Part shown: positions 35,162 to 43,575 of the stretch, one piece after another
Layout: every line of letters begins with the position of its first letter
How positions within the stretch are numbered: the first letter of the stretch is position 1
Assembly (NCBI RefSeq): GCF_001612615.1
Contig: NZ_BDAU01000033.1
Coordinates: 62,001-126,000 of the forward strand
Source: Nocardia amikacinitolerans NBRC 108937
Lineage (GTDB): Bacteria > Actinomycetota > Actinomycetes > Mycobacteriales > Mycobacteriaceae
DNA: 64,000 bases
Direction: 5' to 3'
Made by a program: the position numbers and the translations under genes
The notes under the pieces: model-generated
What the model saw: the letters and a program-made list of their open reading frames with translations, nothing else
Told to the model about the DNA's origin: nothing
Databases searched by the model: none

Positions 35162-37108
35162 GTGACCGATACCGTGACAACACCGCCGCCGGTCGAGACG
35201 GCGCGGCGCGATGACAGCCTGCCGCGATGGGAGCGGACCGCGTTGGGCGCTTTGCTGCTCGGCACCGCCGTCGCCTATCTCTGGAACCTCGCGGCCAACG
35301 GCTGGGCGAATGCCTTCTATTCGGCTGCCGCGCAGGCCGGTTCGCAGTCGTGGACGGCGTTCCTCTTCGGCTCCTCCGATGCGGCGAATTCGATCACGGT
35401 CGACAAACCGCCTGCGTCGCTGTGGCTTTCGGGGCTGTCGGTGCGTGTCTTCGGATTGAGCAGTTGGAGCATTCAGGTCCCGCAGGTGTTACTCGGGGTG
35501 GCGACGGTCGCCCTGCTATGGGCGATCGTGCGACGCCAGTTCGGTCCCACAGCCGGATTGCTTGCCGGACTGGTGATGGCGCTGACGCCGGTGGCGGCCT
35601 TGATGTTCCGGTACAACAACCCGGATGCGCTGTTGGTCTTCCTCATGGTCGCGGCGGCATGGGCGCTGCTGCGTGGCATCGAGGATGGGCGCACCCGCTG
35701 GCTGGTGCTCGCGGGCGCATTCATCGGAATCGGGTTTCTCACCAAACAACTTCAGGTGCTACTCGTGGTCCCCGCTTTGGCGCTCACCTACTTGATCGCC
35801 GGTCCGCCCAAAGTAGGCACGCGCGTTCTGCAATTGTTCGCGGCAGGCGCCTCGATGGTGGGCGCTGCGGGGTGGTGGGTGTTGATCGTGGAATTGCGGC
35901 CGGAATCGGCTCGGCCGTGGATCGGCGGTTCCTCGCACAATTCGATCCTGGAATTGACATTCGGCTACAACGGGATGAACCGGTTGAGTGGCGACCGGGG
36001 GGCCGGATCGAACGGGGCGGGTCTGACCCGGTTGTTCGGGGAGGCGCTCGGCGGCCAGATCGCCTGGCTTGTCCCTGCTTCGCTGGTGCTGTTGGTGTCC
36101 GGAATCGTTCTGTGTGGCAGAGCAGCTCGCACGAACCCGCGGCGTGCGGCGTTTCTGCTCTGGGGTGGGTGGTTGCTCACCACCGGGGCGGTTTTCAGCT
36201 TCATGACCGGAGGCTTCCACGAGTACTACACCGTCGCGCTGGCTCCTGCGGTCGCCGCACTCGTCGGCGGGGGCTCGGTCATGTTGTGGCGGCAACGCGA
36301 ACAGCGTTGGGTGGGTGTCGTTCTCGCGCTCGCCGTGGTTCTGACGGCGGCGACCGCCTGGATGGTTCTCGGGCGTACGACGAATTTCGTGCCCTGGCTG
36401 CGATGGGTCGTACTCGCGGCCGCCTTGGTGGCGACGGTGGCGTTGCTGTTCCGGGTGTCCCGTCGGGTGGCGGTCGTCGCAGTTGCGGCCACCGCGGTGA
36501 CCGGACTGGCCGGGCCGGTCGCGTACGTGGCCGATACGATCGCACGCCCGCACACCGGCGGCATGCCGATCGCAGGTCCCAGCGTTCCGCACGGCGGGCT
36601 GATGCTGGGCGGGCCGCCTGGACCGAACGGCAACGTGCCCAGACCGCAAAGTAATCCGGGTGTGCCATCCGCCCCGCCCGGTGCGCCTGGCGCCGTTCCG
36701 CAAGGCGGCGCCGGCGCCGCGCGTGAGGTTCCGGCAGGCCGGCCGGACGAGGCGCGCAAGCCCGGCGACCGGGTGCTCGCGCTGCTGAACGCCGATGCTG
36801 ATGCCTACATGTGGGTGGCGGCCACCATCACCGCCGGCAATGCCGCGAGCTACCAGCTGGCCACCCAGCATCCGGTGATGCCGATCGGCGGTTTCATCGG
36901 CGGGGACCCCTCGCCCACCTTGGATCAGTTCCAGCAGTACGTGCGTGAGGGCGTGGTGCACTATTTCATCGGCGACGCCGATAGCCGCGCGCCCGGATTG
37001 GGCCGCTCCGAATCGGAGAGCACGAAGATCGCGCAATGGGTCAGGGCGAACTTCGCGGCCACCCAGGTCGACGGCGTCACACTGTACGACCTCACCGCCG
37101 CCCGCTGA
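35162..37108 (+). CDS. ArnT-like membrane glycosyltransferase with C-terminal soluble domain
   Basis: A 648-residue paralog of the protein at 32699. Shared landmarks include AFYSAAAQAGSQSWTAFLF, NSITVDKPPASLWLSGL (catalytic Asp loop), MFRYNNPDALL, GFLTKQLQ, RPWIGGSSHNSILEL and FMTGGFHEYYTVALAPA. A long Gly/Pro/Ala-rich linker (about residues 480-530) leads to a soluble domain with HPVMPIGGFIGGDPSPTL and VTLYDLTAAR. GTG 35162 is preferred because it gives the same N-terminal length as the paralog; ATG 35056 is possible. The two are probably sugar-modification enzymes for the cell envelope. Confidence 0.9.
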   Translation: MTDTVTTPPPVETARRDDSLPRWERTALGALLLGTAVAYLWNLAANGWANAFYSAAAQAGSQSWTAFLFGSSDAANSITVDKPPASLWLSGLSVRVFGLSSWSIQVPQVLLGVATVALLWAIVRRQFGPTAGLLAGLVMALTPVAALMFRYNNPDALLVFLMVAAAWALLRGIEDGRTRWLVLAGAFIGIGFLTKQLQVLLVVPALALTYLIAGPPKVGTRVLQLFAAGASMVGAAGWWVLIVELRPESARPWIGGSSHNSILELTFGYNGMNRLSGDRGAGSNGAGLTRLFGEALGGQIAWLVPASLVLLVSGIVLCGRAARTNPRRAAFLLWGGWLLTTGAVFSFMTGGFHEYYTVALAPAVAALVGGGSVMLWRQREQRWVGVVLALAVVLTAATAWMVLGRTTNFVPWLRWVVLAAALVATVALLFRVSRRVAVVAVAATAVTGLAGPVAYVADTIARPHTGGMPIAGPSVPHGGLMLGGPPGPNGNVPRPQSNPGVPSAPPGAPGAVPQGGAGAAREVPAGRPDEARKPGDRVLALLNADADAYMWVAATITAGNAASYQLATQHPVMPIGGFIGGDPSPTLDQFQQYVREGVVHYFIGDADSRAPGLGRSESESTKIAQWVRANFAATQVDGVTLYDLTAAR

Positions 37109-37316
37109 CCTTCCCGCGACAACCGGGTCAGCTCGGGTCGCCGCTTTGCGCCGCCGCTGGCGCGCCAGCTCGTACCGTTGTCATGAAACGCCTTCGCTGG
37201 TGTCGTTACTTCGCGTTGTCGACGACGCGACCGCCATGGACGACTTGGTGGACGGCGCCCATGGTCCGGTGCCACCGATCAGCACGGCGCGCGTCAGCGC
37301 CAGAATGTCGTTCATC

Positions 37317-37940
37317 TCAATTCCTTTCGTCGACGAGGTTCGGCCGCTTCGCGTCGCGTCGACGCCGCAGCCGGGCGATCAACGCGACCGCGAGCGTCAC
37401 CGCGAGCAGCGCCAGACTGATCGGGCCGACGTACTTGCTGAAGATGGGACCGGCCAGATAGCCGCCGATCACGAAGATCGCCACCCAGGCCGTCGTGCCC
37501 GCCGCGCTGAATGCGAGAAAGCGTGGGAACGAGTACCGCGCGGCGCCCATCAGCAGCGGCACCACCGCGCGAATCGGCGGCACCCAGCAGGCGATCGCCA
37601 CCGCCAGCTCGCCGCGGCGGAGCAGGAAGGCTTCGCCTTTGGTCAGCAACCGGCCGACAATTCTGGAGTCCTTCTGCGCGCGTTCGACTCGGTCGTCGAT
37701 GCGGCGCCCGACCTGAAAGGCCAGACTCGGGCTGACGACCGCGGTTACGGCTATCGCGGTGAAGACGAGCGGTAGCGAGAGTTGACCGCTCGCGGCGAGG
37801 ACGCCCGCCAAAATTAGAAACGGCTCGCCAGGCAGCAGCATGCCGATCGGAAACCAGAACATGACGGCGACGAGCGCCACGAGTGCCAGGTACAGCGTCG
37901 GGCCGTGCAGGCCGTCGAGAATGCTGGTTATGTCGCCCAC
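37317..37940 (-). CDS. DedA family membrane protein
   Basis: A 207-residue polytopic protein of the DedA/SNARE-associated family, whose members flip undecaprenyl phosphate or phospholipids. Visible are VMFWFPIGMLLPGEPFLILA, the conserved FQVGRRIDDR segment with basic residues, CWVPPIRAVVPLLMGAARYS (family R-x3-P-x2-AG region) and two C-terminal TM helices before a basic tail. GTG 37940 is favoured since GGAGGC sits about 8 nt upstream; ATG 37967 is an alternative. A lipid-carrier role would fit the neighbouring polyprenyl-phosphate-dependent glycosyltransferases. Confidence 0.85.
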   Translation of the reverse strand: MGDITSILDGLHGPTLYLALVALVAVMFWFPIGMLLPGEPFLILAGVLAASGQLSLPLVFTAIAVTAVVSPSLAFQVGRRIDDRVERAQKDSRIVGRLLTKGEAFLLRRGELAVAIACWVPPIRAVVPLLMGAARYSFPRFLAFSAAGTTAWVAIFVIGGYLAGPIFSKYVGPISLALLAVTLAVALIARLRRRRDAKRPNLVDERN

Positions 37941-38127
37941 GGTTACGCCTCCGCCTCCGTTGCGCATGCCGAGGGAGATATCGCGCCCGCTAGATGCGGG
38001 GTGTGGTGAGCGCCGTCGATCGATGGAAGAACCTCGGTGGTCATGACGCCGATCCTGGATGCCGGTCAGGTATATGAGAAGTCAATAGTTTGTATTCGGT
38101 GATAAGCGCCGTGGATATCATTAGGTG

Positions 38128-39045
38128 GTGACCACTCCGCGCCCCGATATGAATCTTCTGGTCGCGCTGCACGCGCTGCTCGAGGAGCGGCATGTGAGTC
38201 GTGCCGCAGAGCGTATCGGTGTCAGCCAGCCGGCGGCGAGCGCGTTGCTGGCGCGATTACGCAGGAAGTTCGGCGACGAACTGCTGGTGCGCGTCGGCAA
38301 CGGATACGAGCTCACCCCGCTGGCGGTGCAACTGAGCGAACAGGTGGCCGGGGTCATGCAGCTATCGGATCGGCTGTTCGCAACCAAGTCCCACTTCGAT
38401 CCGTCCACCACCGAGCGGGAATTCGCGCTGGTGATCTCGGATTACGCCGTCGCGGTGCTGGGCCCAGCACTGTTGTCGGCGTTCGAGACACAGGCGCCGC
38501 ACGCGGTGTTGCGGTTCCGGCAATTCGGCTTCGCCGTTCCTTCCGATACCGAGATGCGCTCGGTGGACGGGCTGATCGCGCCACGCGGCACGCTGCCGGC
38601 CGGATTGCACGGCATCGAACTCTTTGCCGACGAGTGGGTGGCGATCGTCGATCGACGCAACGAACATGTGGGGGAGACGCTGGATTGGCGGCGGCTCGAC
38701 GATCTGCGATGGGTATTCGGCCAGCACGACCGACGTCAGATGCCTTTGGTGATGCGCAGGCTGGCCGAGCGCGGTGTACAGATTCAGCCGCACGCGGTGA
38801 TCGACAGCTTCTTGGCACTGCCGCGATACGTTCGCGGCACCGATCGGGTCGGCGTTGTCCAACGAAGATTGACCCGGGACTTGGCGTGGCCGCCGGAGCT
38901 GAGGGTGCTGCCCTTCGATGCCGGGCCAATCAACGACGCGCTGTGGTGGCATCCGATCCACGCGCACGACTCCGGCCACCGATGGTTCCGCGAGCTCGTC
39001 GGTGATGTGGGCCGATTACTCGACGCTGACACCGCCGTCGAGTAG
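38128..39045 (+). CDS. LysR family transcriptional regulator
   Basis: A 305-residue regulator with the N-terminal helix-turn-helix MNLLVALHALLEERHVSRA, IGVSQPAASALLARLRRKF (residues about 9-57), then a periplasmic-binding-protein-like effector domain of the NodD-like subgroup, including LIAPRGTLPAGLHG and EWVAIVDRRN. TATCAT at 38116-38121 lies 6 nt before GTG 38128, the same spacing as in the response-regulator promoter, suggesting a leaderless mRNA; GTG 38125 is in frame too. It is divergent from DedA and overlaps the end of a dehydrogenase remnant. Confidence 0.92.
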   Translation: MTTPRPDMNLLVALHALLEERHVSRAAERIGVSQPAASALLARLRRKFGDELLVRVGNGYELTPLAVQLSEQVAGVMQLSDRLFATKSHFDPSTTEREFALVISDYAVAVLGPALLSAFETQAPHAVLRFRQFGFAVPSDTEMRSVDGLIAPRGTLPAGLHGIELFADEWVAIVDRRNEHVGETLDWRRLDDLRWVFGQHDRRQMPLVMRRLAERGVQIQPHAVIDSFLALPRYVRGTDRVGVVQRRLTRDLAWPPELRVLPFDAGPINDALWWHPIHAHDSGHRWFRELVGDVGRLLDADTAVE

Positions 39046-39110
39046 GACATCTGTGGCTGCCAGCAGCTTCCCAGTCAGGCAGCGGGTTGGCGGCAGCTTC
39101 AGCGGCGATG
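39016..39110 (-). pseudogene. Possible short-chain dehydrogenase C-terminal scrap
   Basis: On the minus strand the last codons before TAA at 39016 read LTGKLLAATDVLLDGGVSVE, resembling the usual LTGQ..DGG ending of short-chain dehydrogenases. Nothing upstream continues the fold. It overlaps the LysR 3' end by about 30 bp. The match is short, so confidence is low. Confidence 0.35.
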
Positions 39111-39202
39111 ATCGCTGAGTCGGGAGCCGGTCGGACGTTCGCTGTGATGCCCGACCGGCCCGTATCCTGCTCGCGGCGCTCACCATTGGCATGGCATGGT
39201 GT

Positions 39203-39239
39203 GGGTGGCCCCGCCGCCGTGCTGGAGGCGGGGCCACCC
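39203..39239. terminator. Hairpin terminator after LysR
   Basis: Perfect 13-bp arms GGGTGGCCCCGCC (39203-39215) and GGCGGGGCCACCC (39227-39239), loop of 11 nt containing CGTGCTGG. A very similar hairpin follows at 39306-39349. Confidence 0.75.
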
Positions 39240-39305
39240 GAATCCGGTGCCGCTGGGGGATGCGTTGGCTATCGCGGGCAAGTGCGGTGACGAGTGCGTA
39301 CGAAA

Positions 39306-39349
39306 CGTCGCAGCGGCCCCGGCGTGCTGGGACGGGGCCACCGCGACGT
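39306..39349. terminator. Hairpin terminator of the minus-strand secreted protein gene
   Basis: CGTCGC and GGCCCCG on the left pair with CGGGGCC and GCGACG on the right, interrupted by a 2-3 nt mismatch; the loop again contains CGTGCTGG. It ends 8 bp from the stop of the gene at 39357. Confidence 0.7.
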
Positions 39350-39356
39350 GGATCTC

Positions 39357-40121
39357 TCAGACGGCCGGAATGCCCTGTTGTGCAGCATCGGAAACCGGTG
39401 CGGGCGGAGCGTTCAGCTTGTTCTGCATCTGCGCGAACGCGGCGATGCCGACCGGAATGCCGAGGGCCGCGGCGCCCAAGGGCGAGAGTACCGCGCCCAG
39501 CATAGCTGCGCCCCCCACGCACCCGGTCAGTGCCGCGGGGACCGTCAATGTGCCGAGGCTGACCAGAGTGAACAGAGTACCGCCGGTGACGGCGCCCGCG
39601 AGGCAGCCAACGGTGAGCCCGGTGAGCCCGCCGACCATCCCGCCGACACCCGCCGCGAGGGCGAATTGCCCAGCGGCAGCACCGAGTGCCTGATCGAACC
39701 GATCCTGCGGGCTCGGCGATCCTGGTGCGTTCACGGGGGTCGCCGCGTTCACTAGCGCGGAAGCGGGCATTGTTTCGGACGTGGACACCGATCCGGCCAC
39801 CGTTTCATCGGCGGCCAGCGGCGGTGTCGAGAACGAGGTGCCGGCAATGGTGGCGCCCGACGCGTCCTGGACCTGGAACTGAGAACCCAGAGCCGTCAGC
39901 TTTCCGAACGGGGTGTCGATGACAACGGACTGGTCGGCCAGATTGCTGGTGTACTGGACGCCGGGGAGGACTTCCGTTGTCAGGTTGGTGATTTCGGGCG
40001 CCTGTGTGGCGGCCGGATCGGCATGTGCCGTGCCTGCGGCCGCGGCCGTGGCTATCGCCGCTATCGTGGCGGCCACGAGGGCGGATTTCTGCGTCGAGGT
40101 CATCATCGGCCTCATCTCCAT
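39357..40121 (-). CDS. Secreted or membrane-anchored hydrophobic protein
   Basis: Up to 254 residues. A signal peptide (KSALVAATIAAIATAAAAGT, cut near AHADPA) is followed by a polar domain of about 100 residues with VLPGVQYTSNLADQSVVIDT and KLTALGSQFQVQDASG, then a long Gly/Ala/Val/Leu-rich region with two Cys (GLTVGCLAGAVTGG and LTGCVGGAAM) that could form glycine-zipper membrane helices. The start may be at either Met of the MRPMMTS stretch. Its polar domain suggests an exported protein typical of Nocardia; no family recognised. Own terminator at 39306-39349. Confidence 0.7.
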   Translation of the reverse strand: MEMRPMMTSTQKSALVAATIAAIATAAAAGTAHADPAATQAPEITNLTTEVLPGVQYTSNLADQSVVIDTPFGKLTALGSQFQVQDASGATIAGTSFSTPPLAADETVAGSVSTSETMPASALVNAATPVNAPGSPSPQDRFDQALGAAAGQFALAAGVGGMVGGLTGLTVGCLAGAVTGGTLFTLVSLGTLTVPAALTGCVGGAAMLGAVLSPLGAAALGIPVGIAAFAQMQNKLNAPPAPVSDAAQQGIPAV

Positions 40122-40609
40122 CTCTATCTCTTACACAACTCGGCAGTGTCACCGTCGCCGCTGTCCTGTTCTGTCAGGAGGCAACGCCGGTGATGCCGCG
40201 ACGGTCGCGGTTCTTGCTGCCGAGAGATCTCGGTCGAGGCGCTGCTTGGCCCTCGACGATTTCGCGCCGGACCCGGTCGTGGTCGTCAACGATCGGGGTG
40301 GGTCGAACGGTGGATGCGCGGGACGGCCGCCGCGCACGTGCGCGGCATCCGTTGAGTCCATCGATACCGGTTGCCCCGGTGCGGGTTTGTCCTCGGGAGC
40401 GTGCAATCCGGGTGGGTGGTCGTTGAAGGCTCGGTCCGCACGCCCACTGTGACCTGCTGGACATTCATGAATGTTCTGTTGTTTAGATCACGTTTCGCAC
40501 AGTAGGCGAATGCGAGGTGCCGAGTCAAGAACTTTCGGGCGGCAAATGTACTGGAGGGCAGTCGGGTGTCTGCTGAGCGAAATCTTTGCTGTGGCGGCCT
40601 GTGTAGGAG
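40122..40609. other. 490-bp intergenic region with palindromes
   Basis: No gene seen. Contains the perfect palindrome ACATTCATGAATGT (40461-40474) followed directly by GTTCTGTTGTTTAGATC (40473-40489), an imperfect match (13 of 17 positions) to the GTTCT-N7-AGAAC-type site found at 40610, 48216 and 54904. Confidence 0.45.
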
Positions 40610-40626
40610 GTTCTTGCTCGCAGAAC
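40610..40626. promoter_or_regulatory. GTTCT-N7-AGAAC palindrome upstream of IclR remnant
   Basis: GTTCTTGCTCGCAGAAC has perfect 5-bp arms. It lies about 40 bp upstream of the decayed IclR gene. Related sites lie at 48216-48232, 48236-48252 and 54904-54920. IclR proteins commonly bind such palindromes next to their own genes. Confidence 0.55.
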
Positions 40627-40665
40627 AAGGCCGGAGGAGTGGCGGCGCCCCTTCGCTCGCGAGGA

Positions 40666-40861
40666 GACCGTGACCATACCCAAGGCTATTCCACCGCAGC
40701 GGTGGACAACGCGGCGCGAATTATGTTGATGCTCAGGCATTATGCCCCTGCGCGCCGCCGGGGTGGCCGACGAGTTCGGCGTCGCGCGCTCGACGGAGCA
40801 CCATATGCCGACCACCCTGCAAGCGGGCGACCTGCTGCGCCAGGACACCGCCTACAAGTAA
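40666..40861 (+). pseudogene. IclR regulator remnant (DNA-binding domain, frameshifted)
   Basis: STAAVDNAARIMLMLRHYAP is followed, after a one-base frame change, by LRAAGVADEFGVARSTEHHM and TLQAGDLLRQDTAYK before a stop at 40859-40861. This is the start of an IclR winged helix; the effector domain is absent. The 5' region, including a possible GAGGAGA ribosome site and the palindrome at 40610, is still present. Confidence 0.78.
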
Positions 40862-41004
40862 CCTTTCGTTCGATTCACTCTGGGCGCCGAAGTATCCGCG
40901 GTCTCAATGGTTCGATGCCACGACCGCGCAGCGCCACGCTGAGCGGCTCGAGCGACACCGGACTGCGTGATAGCGCACTATTTCGATCACCAGCGACTCG
41001 TGGA

Positions 41005-41571
41005 TCACTGGATGGGCGCGCCGATGCTGAACAGACCCATGAGCTGCGCGAGGCTGCGGTAGTAGCCCGCCAGCACCGTCACCTCGATCACGGCCGTCCG
41101 GGCGAGGACGTCGTTCTCGGGTCGATTGTCGGGTGTCAGGATCGATGTGTCGGCGCTGCACGCGGCGAGGGCTGCGACGGCGGCCTCCCGGTCGTTGGCT
41201 GCGACGAAGTGTCCCGTACGTAGCCCGTCGATCTCGTCGTCGGTCAGCCCGGCGGCCCGGCCGACCGCCTCGTGTGCGTAACGTTCGAAAGCGCTTGCGG
41301 TGCAACGTGCCACGGTCAGGATCGCGATCTCCCGTTCCCGAGCGGTCAACGAGGTCCGGTAGCGCAGCGCCGCACCGAGTGCCTGGAGCGGTTCACCGGT
41401 CTCGGGTACTTCGACCATCAGCCCGAATGGACCGAGCAGGCGGCCGTCCGCGTCGGCGATCTGGAAGTGTTGCGGGCTCGTAGTCCGCGGGCCGTGCACG
41501 ATCGCGTCGTACACGGCGCGCTGCCGCGCGGTGAGCGCGTCGCGGCCCGGCTGCTCGTCCGTACCGGTCAT
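41005..41571 (-). CDS. Carboxymuconolactone decarboxylase-like protein
   Basis: A 188-residue AhpD/CMD-fold protein. The core runs LGAALRYRTSLTAREREIAI, CTASAFERYAHEAVGRAAGL, TDDEIDGLR. In the true peroxidase-like members a CxxC is found; here only one Cys precedes the ERYAHE segment, so it is more likely a decarboxylase-like or unknown-function member. It is the last gene of the eight-gene minus-strand operon and overlaps the previous stop (ATGA). Confidence 0.85.
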   Translation of the reverse strand: MTGTDEQPGRDALTARQRAVYDAIVHGPRTTSPQHFQIADADGRLLGPFGLMVEVPETGEPLQALGAALRYRTSLTAREREIAILTVARCTASAFERYAHEAVGRAAGLTDDEIDGLRTGHFVAANDREAAVAALAACSADTSILTPDNRPENDVLARTAVIEVTVLAGYYRSLAQLMGLFSIGAPIQ

Positions 41572-42011
41572 CGCGCCAGATACATGCGATGGAACCAGCC
41601 CTGGGGAGCGGCGCCCTCGACGACGATGGCGCGTCGCTGGATGAGCCAGGCGCCGCTGGGTTGCCTGCGGAACGTGTCGTGCCAATGCCCCCAGTGATCC
41701 GGGGCCGCCTCGTCGGTGACCGCGAGGAAGGAGGTCTCGGTATCGGCCGAGTCGTCGCCGGTGAAGCGGATGTCGACGGTCGTGATGTGGTGGCGAATGA
41801 ACGCGGCCTCGCCGCCGCGCACCACCTTGCCGAGTTCGGCGGGCGGGACCGAGGTTCCATCTGGCAGCACTAGTTCGGCGTCCGGCGTGAACAGCGGCAG
41901 CATGTCCGCGAAGTCCAGCTTGTCGCGGGCGGTGTGGGCGTATCGGTGCACGACGGCGTGGATTAGCGCACGGTCGTTGGCGCGGGCGATGGTGAAGCTG
42001 GTGTCTGTCAT
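41568..42011 (-). CDS. SnoaL/NTF2-like protein
   Basis: A 147-residue cone-fold protein: RALIHAVVHRYAHTARDKLD, MLPLFTPDAELVLPDG, HHITTVDIRFTGDDSADTET and WHDTFRRQPSGAWLIQRRAI, the regular pattern of SnoaL-like hydrolases, isomerases or ring-hydroxylating small subunits. Overlaps the next gene by ATGA and follows the FAD hydroxylase by 10 nt. It probably acts on an unstable hydroxylated product; no catalytic residue can be assigned safely. Confidence 0.82.
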   Translation of the reverse strand: MTDTSFTIARANDRALIHAVVHRYAHTARDKLDFADMLPLFTPDAELVLPDGTSVPPAELGKVVRGGEAAFIRHHITTVDIRFTGDDSADTETSFLAVTDEAAPDHWGHWHDTFRRQPSGAWLIQRRAIVVEGAAPQGWFHRMYLAR

Positions 42012-42021
42012 CGGTGGGTCG

Positions 42022-43575
42022 TCACTTCTCGGTCATGGCGGCGGTCGCCGGGTGGAAGTCGTTCTGTTCGCGCAGCCAGCGGGAGACCTGAGCGCGGGCG
42101 GTTTCGACGCTGGGCGAAACTACGCTGGCCCAGGCCAGGTAGGTATCGGGCCGGACGAGCAACATCGTGACACCGTCGAGCGCGGGCGGACGCCGCACCG
42201 GGTGTGCCTCGACCAATCGAATCGGCATGCCAGGGAACTCGACGTCGCGCAGCGCCCGGGTGCCGCTGATATCGATCAGCACGAAATGCTGGTCGTGGAG
42301 CAGTTCGTAGAGCCGGATGGAGTGCCCGTCGCGCAGCATCAGTTCGAAGTCGGCCACGGGGCGGCCGACCTGTGGATGACTGCCGGGCTCGCACGGGTAG
42401 CGGGATTCCAGGCCGTTGAGCTCGAGATGCAGCCGCGCGGTGACGTCGGGAAGCGTGAGGAAGTGTTCCTGCAACGCCGACGTCAGGGCGAGTCCTTCGG
42501 GGCTGAAATCGAACTGGATGGCGACTTGGACATCGACCGTTCGGAGCAGATCGAGGCTGATCGGACGACGTTCGGATTCGTAAGTGTCCAGGAGACTTTC
42601 GTCAGCGAAGCCGCCTAGGACGGCGCCGATTTTCCAGCCGAGGTTGAACGCGTCCTGCAGGCAGTAGTTCATGCCGATGCCGCTGGCCGGGTAGTGGATC
42701 CGAGCGGATTCGCCGACCAGGAATACCCGGCCGTGCTGGAAGCGCGCGGCGATGCGCTGGGCGTCGGTGTAGCGTGAGGCCCCGCGCAGCACGGGTATAC
42801 GGACCTGCTCTTCGAGGATCTCGCTGACGTAGCGGGCCACCTCGTCCGCGGTCACCGGTTCGGATTTCGCCTTGGCGCGGCCCTCGGCGTGGACCACGGT
42901 GAAGCGGGTGAGACCCGGGCCGAACAGGAACGTGGTGAGCCAGCCGTGCTCGTTGTGGCCGACCCGCAGCCCGCCCTGCCATGGGAACTCGAGTTCGGCA
43001 TCGGCGATGATTCCGGTGAAAGTAGCGTCTCTACCTTCGAAATCTATCCCGGACAGCCTCCTGACCGCGCTTTGTCCGCCGTCGGCGCCGACGACGTAGC
43101 GCGCTCGGGTGGTGCGGGTGAGGCCATGTGGGTCGGTCGAGGTCACCGTCACGCCGCCGTCGCTCTGCGCGAGATCGGTGACCTCGTTCCCGAAGCGAAG
43201 GTCCACGCCCTGCTCGGTCGCCCAGCCGCGGAGGATGAGCTCGGTCTCGTGTTGGGGGAGGAACAGCGTGAACCGGAATCGGGATTCGCGGGAGCTCCAG
43301 TCGACCGGATGCATGCCGCCCCAGATGTGCCAGGTCTGGAACGGATGCGGGTTGATCTCGCAGGTCCGGCGGATGAAGCGGTCGGCGATGTCGCGGGCGT
43401 CGAACAGCTCGAGCGGTCGCGGCAGCAGGGTGCCCGCCCGCGAGATCGGGTCGGCGCTGCGCTTTTCGAGGACGCGGACGCTGGCGCCGCTCGCGGCGAT
43501 CTCGGCGGCCACGGTGAGACCGGAGGGGCCGCCGCCGACCACGAGCACGTCGACATCGGTAGGTGTATCAGTCAT
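42022..43575 (-). CDS. FAD-dependent aromatic hydroxylase with an altered GD motif
   Basis: A 517-residue class A flavin monooxygenase. FAD start VLVVGGGPSGLTVAAEIA, the DG motif VVGADGGQSAVRRL, then FLVGESARIHYPASGIGM where the usual GD-A-A-H becomes G-E-S-A-R: the Asp that binds FAD ribose is replaced by Glu. The C-terminal region ends VRPDTYLAWAS. AGGAG precedes ATG 43575, which overlaps the hydrolase stop (ATGA). Differs clearly from the other hydroxylases here. Whether the Glu still binds FAD is unknown, though conservative. Confidence 0.9.
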   Translation of the reverse strand: MTDTPTDVDVLVVGGGPSGLTVAAEIAASGASVRVLEKRSADPISRAGTLLPRPLELFDARDIADRFIRRTCEINPHPFQTWHIWGGMHPVDWSSRESRFRFTLFLPQHETELILRGWATEQGVDLRFGNEVTDLAQSDGGVTVTSTDPHGLTRTTRARYVVGADGGQSAVRRLSGIDFEGRDATFTGIIADAELEFPWQGGLRVGHNEHGWLTTFLFGPGLTRFTVVHAEGRAKAKSEPVTADEVARYVSEILEEQVRIPVLRGASRYTDAQRIAARFQHGRVFLVGESARIHYPASGIGMNYCLQDAFNLGWKIGAVLGGFADESLLDTYESERRPISLDLLRTVDVQVAIQFDFSPEGLALTSALQEHFLTLPDVTARLHLELNGLESRYPCEPGSHPQVGRPVADFELMLRDGHSIRLYELLHDQHFVLIDISGTRALRDVEFPGMPIRLVEAHPVRRPPALDGVTMLLVRPDTYLAWASVVSPSVETARAQVSRWLREQNDFHPATAAMTEK

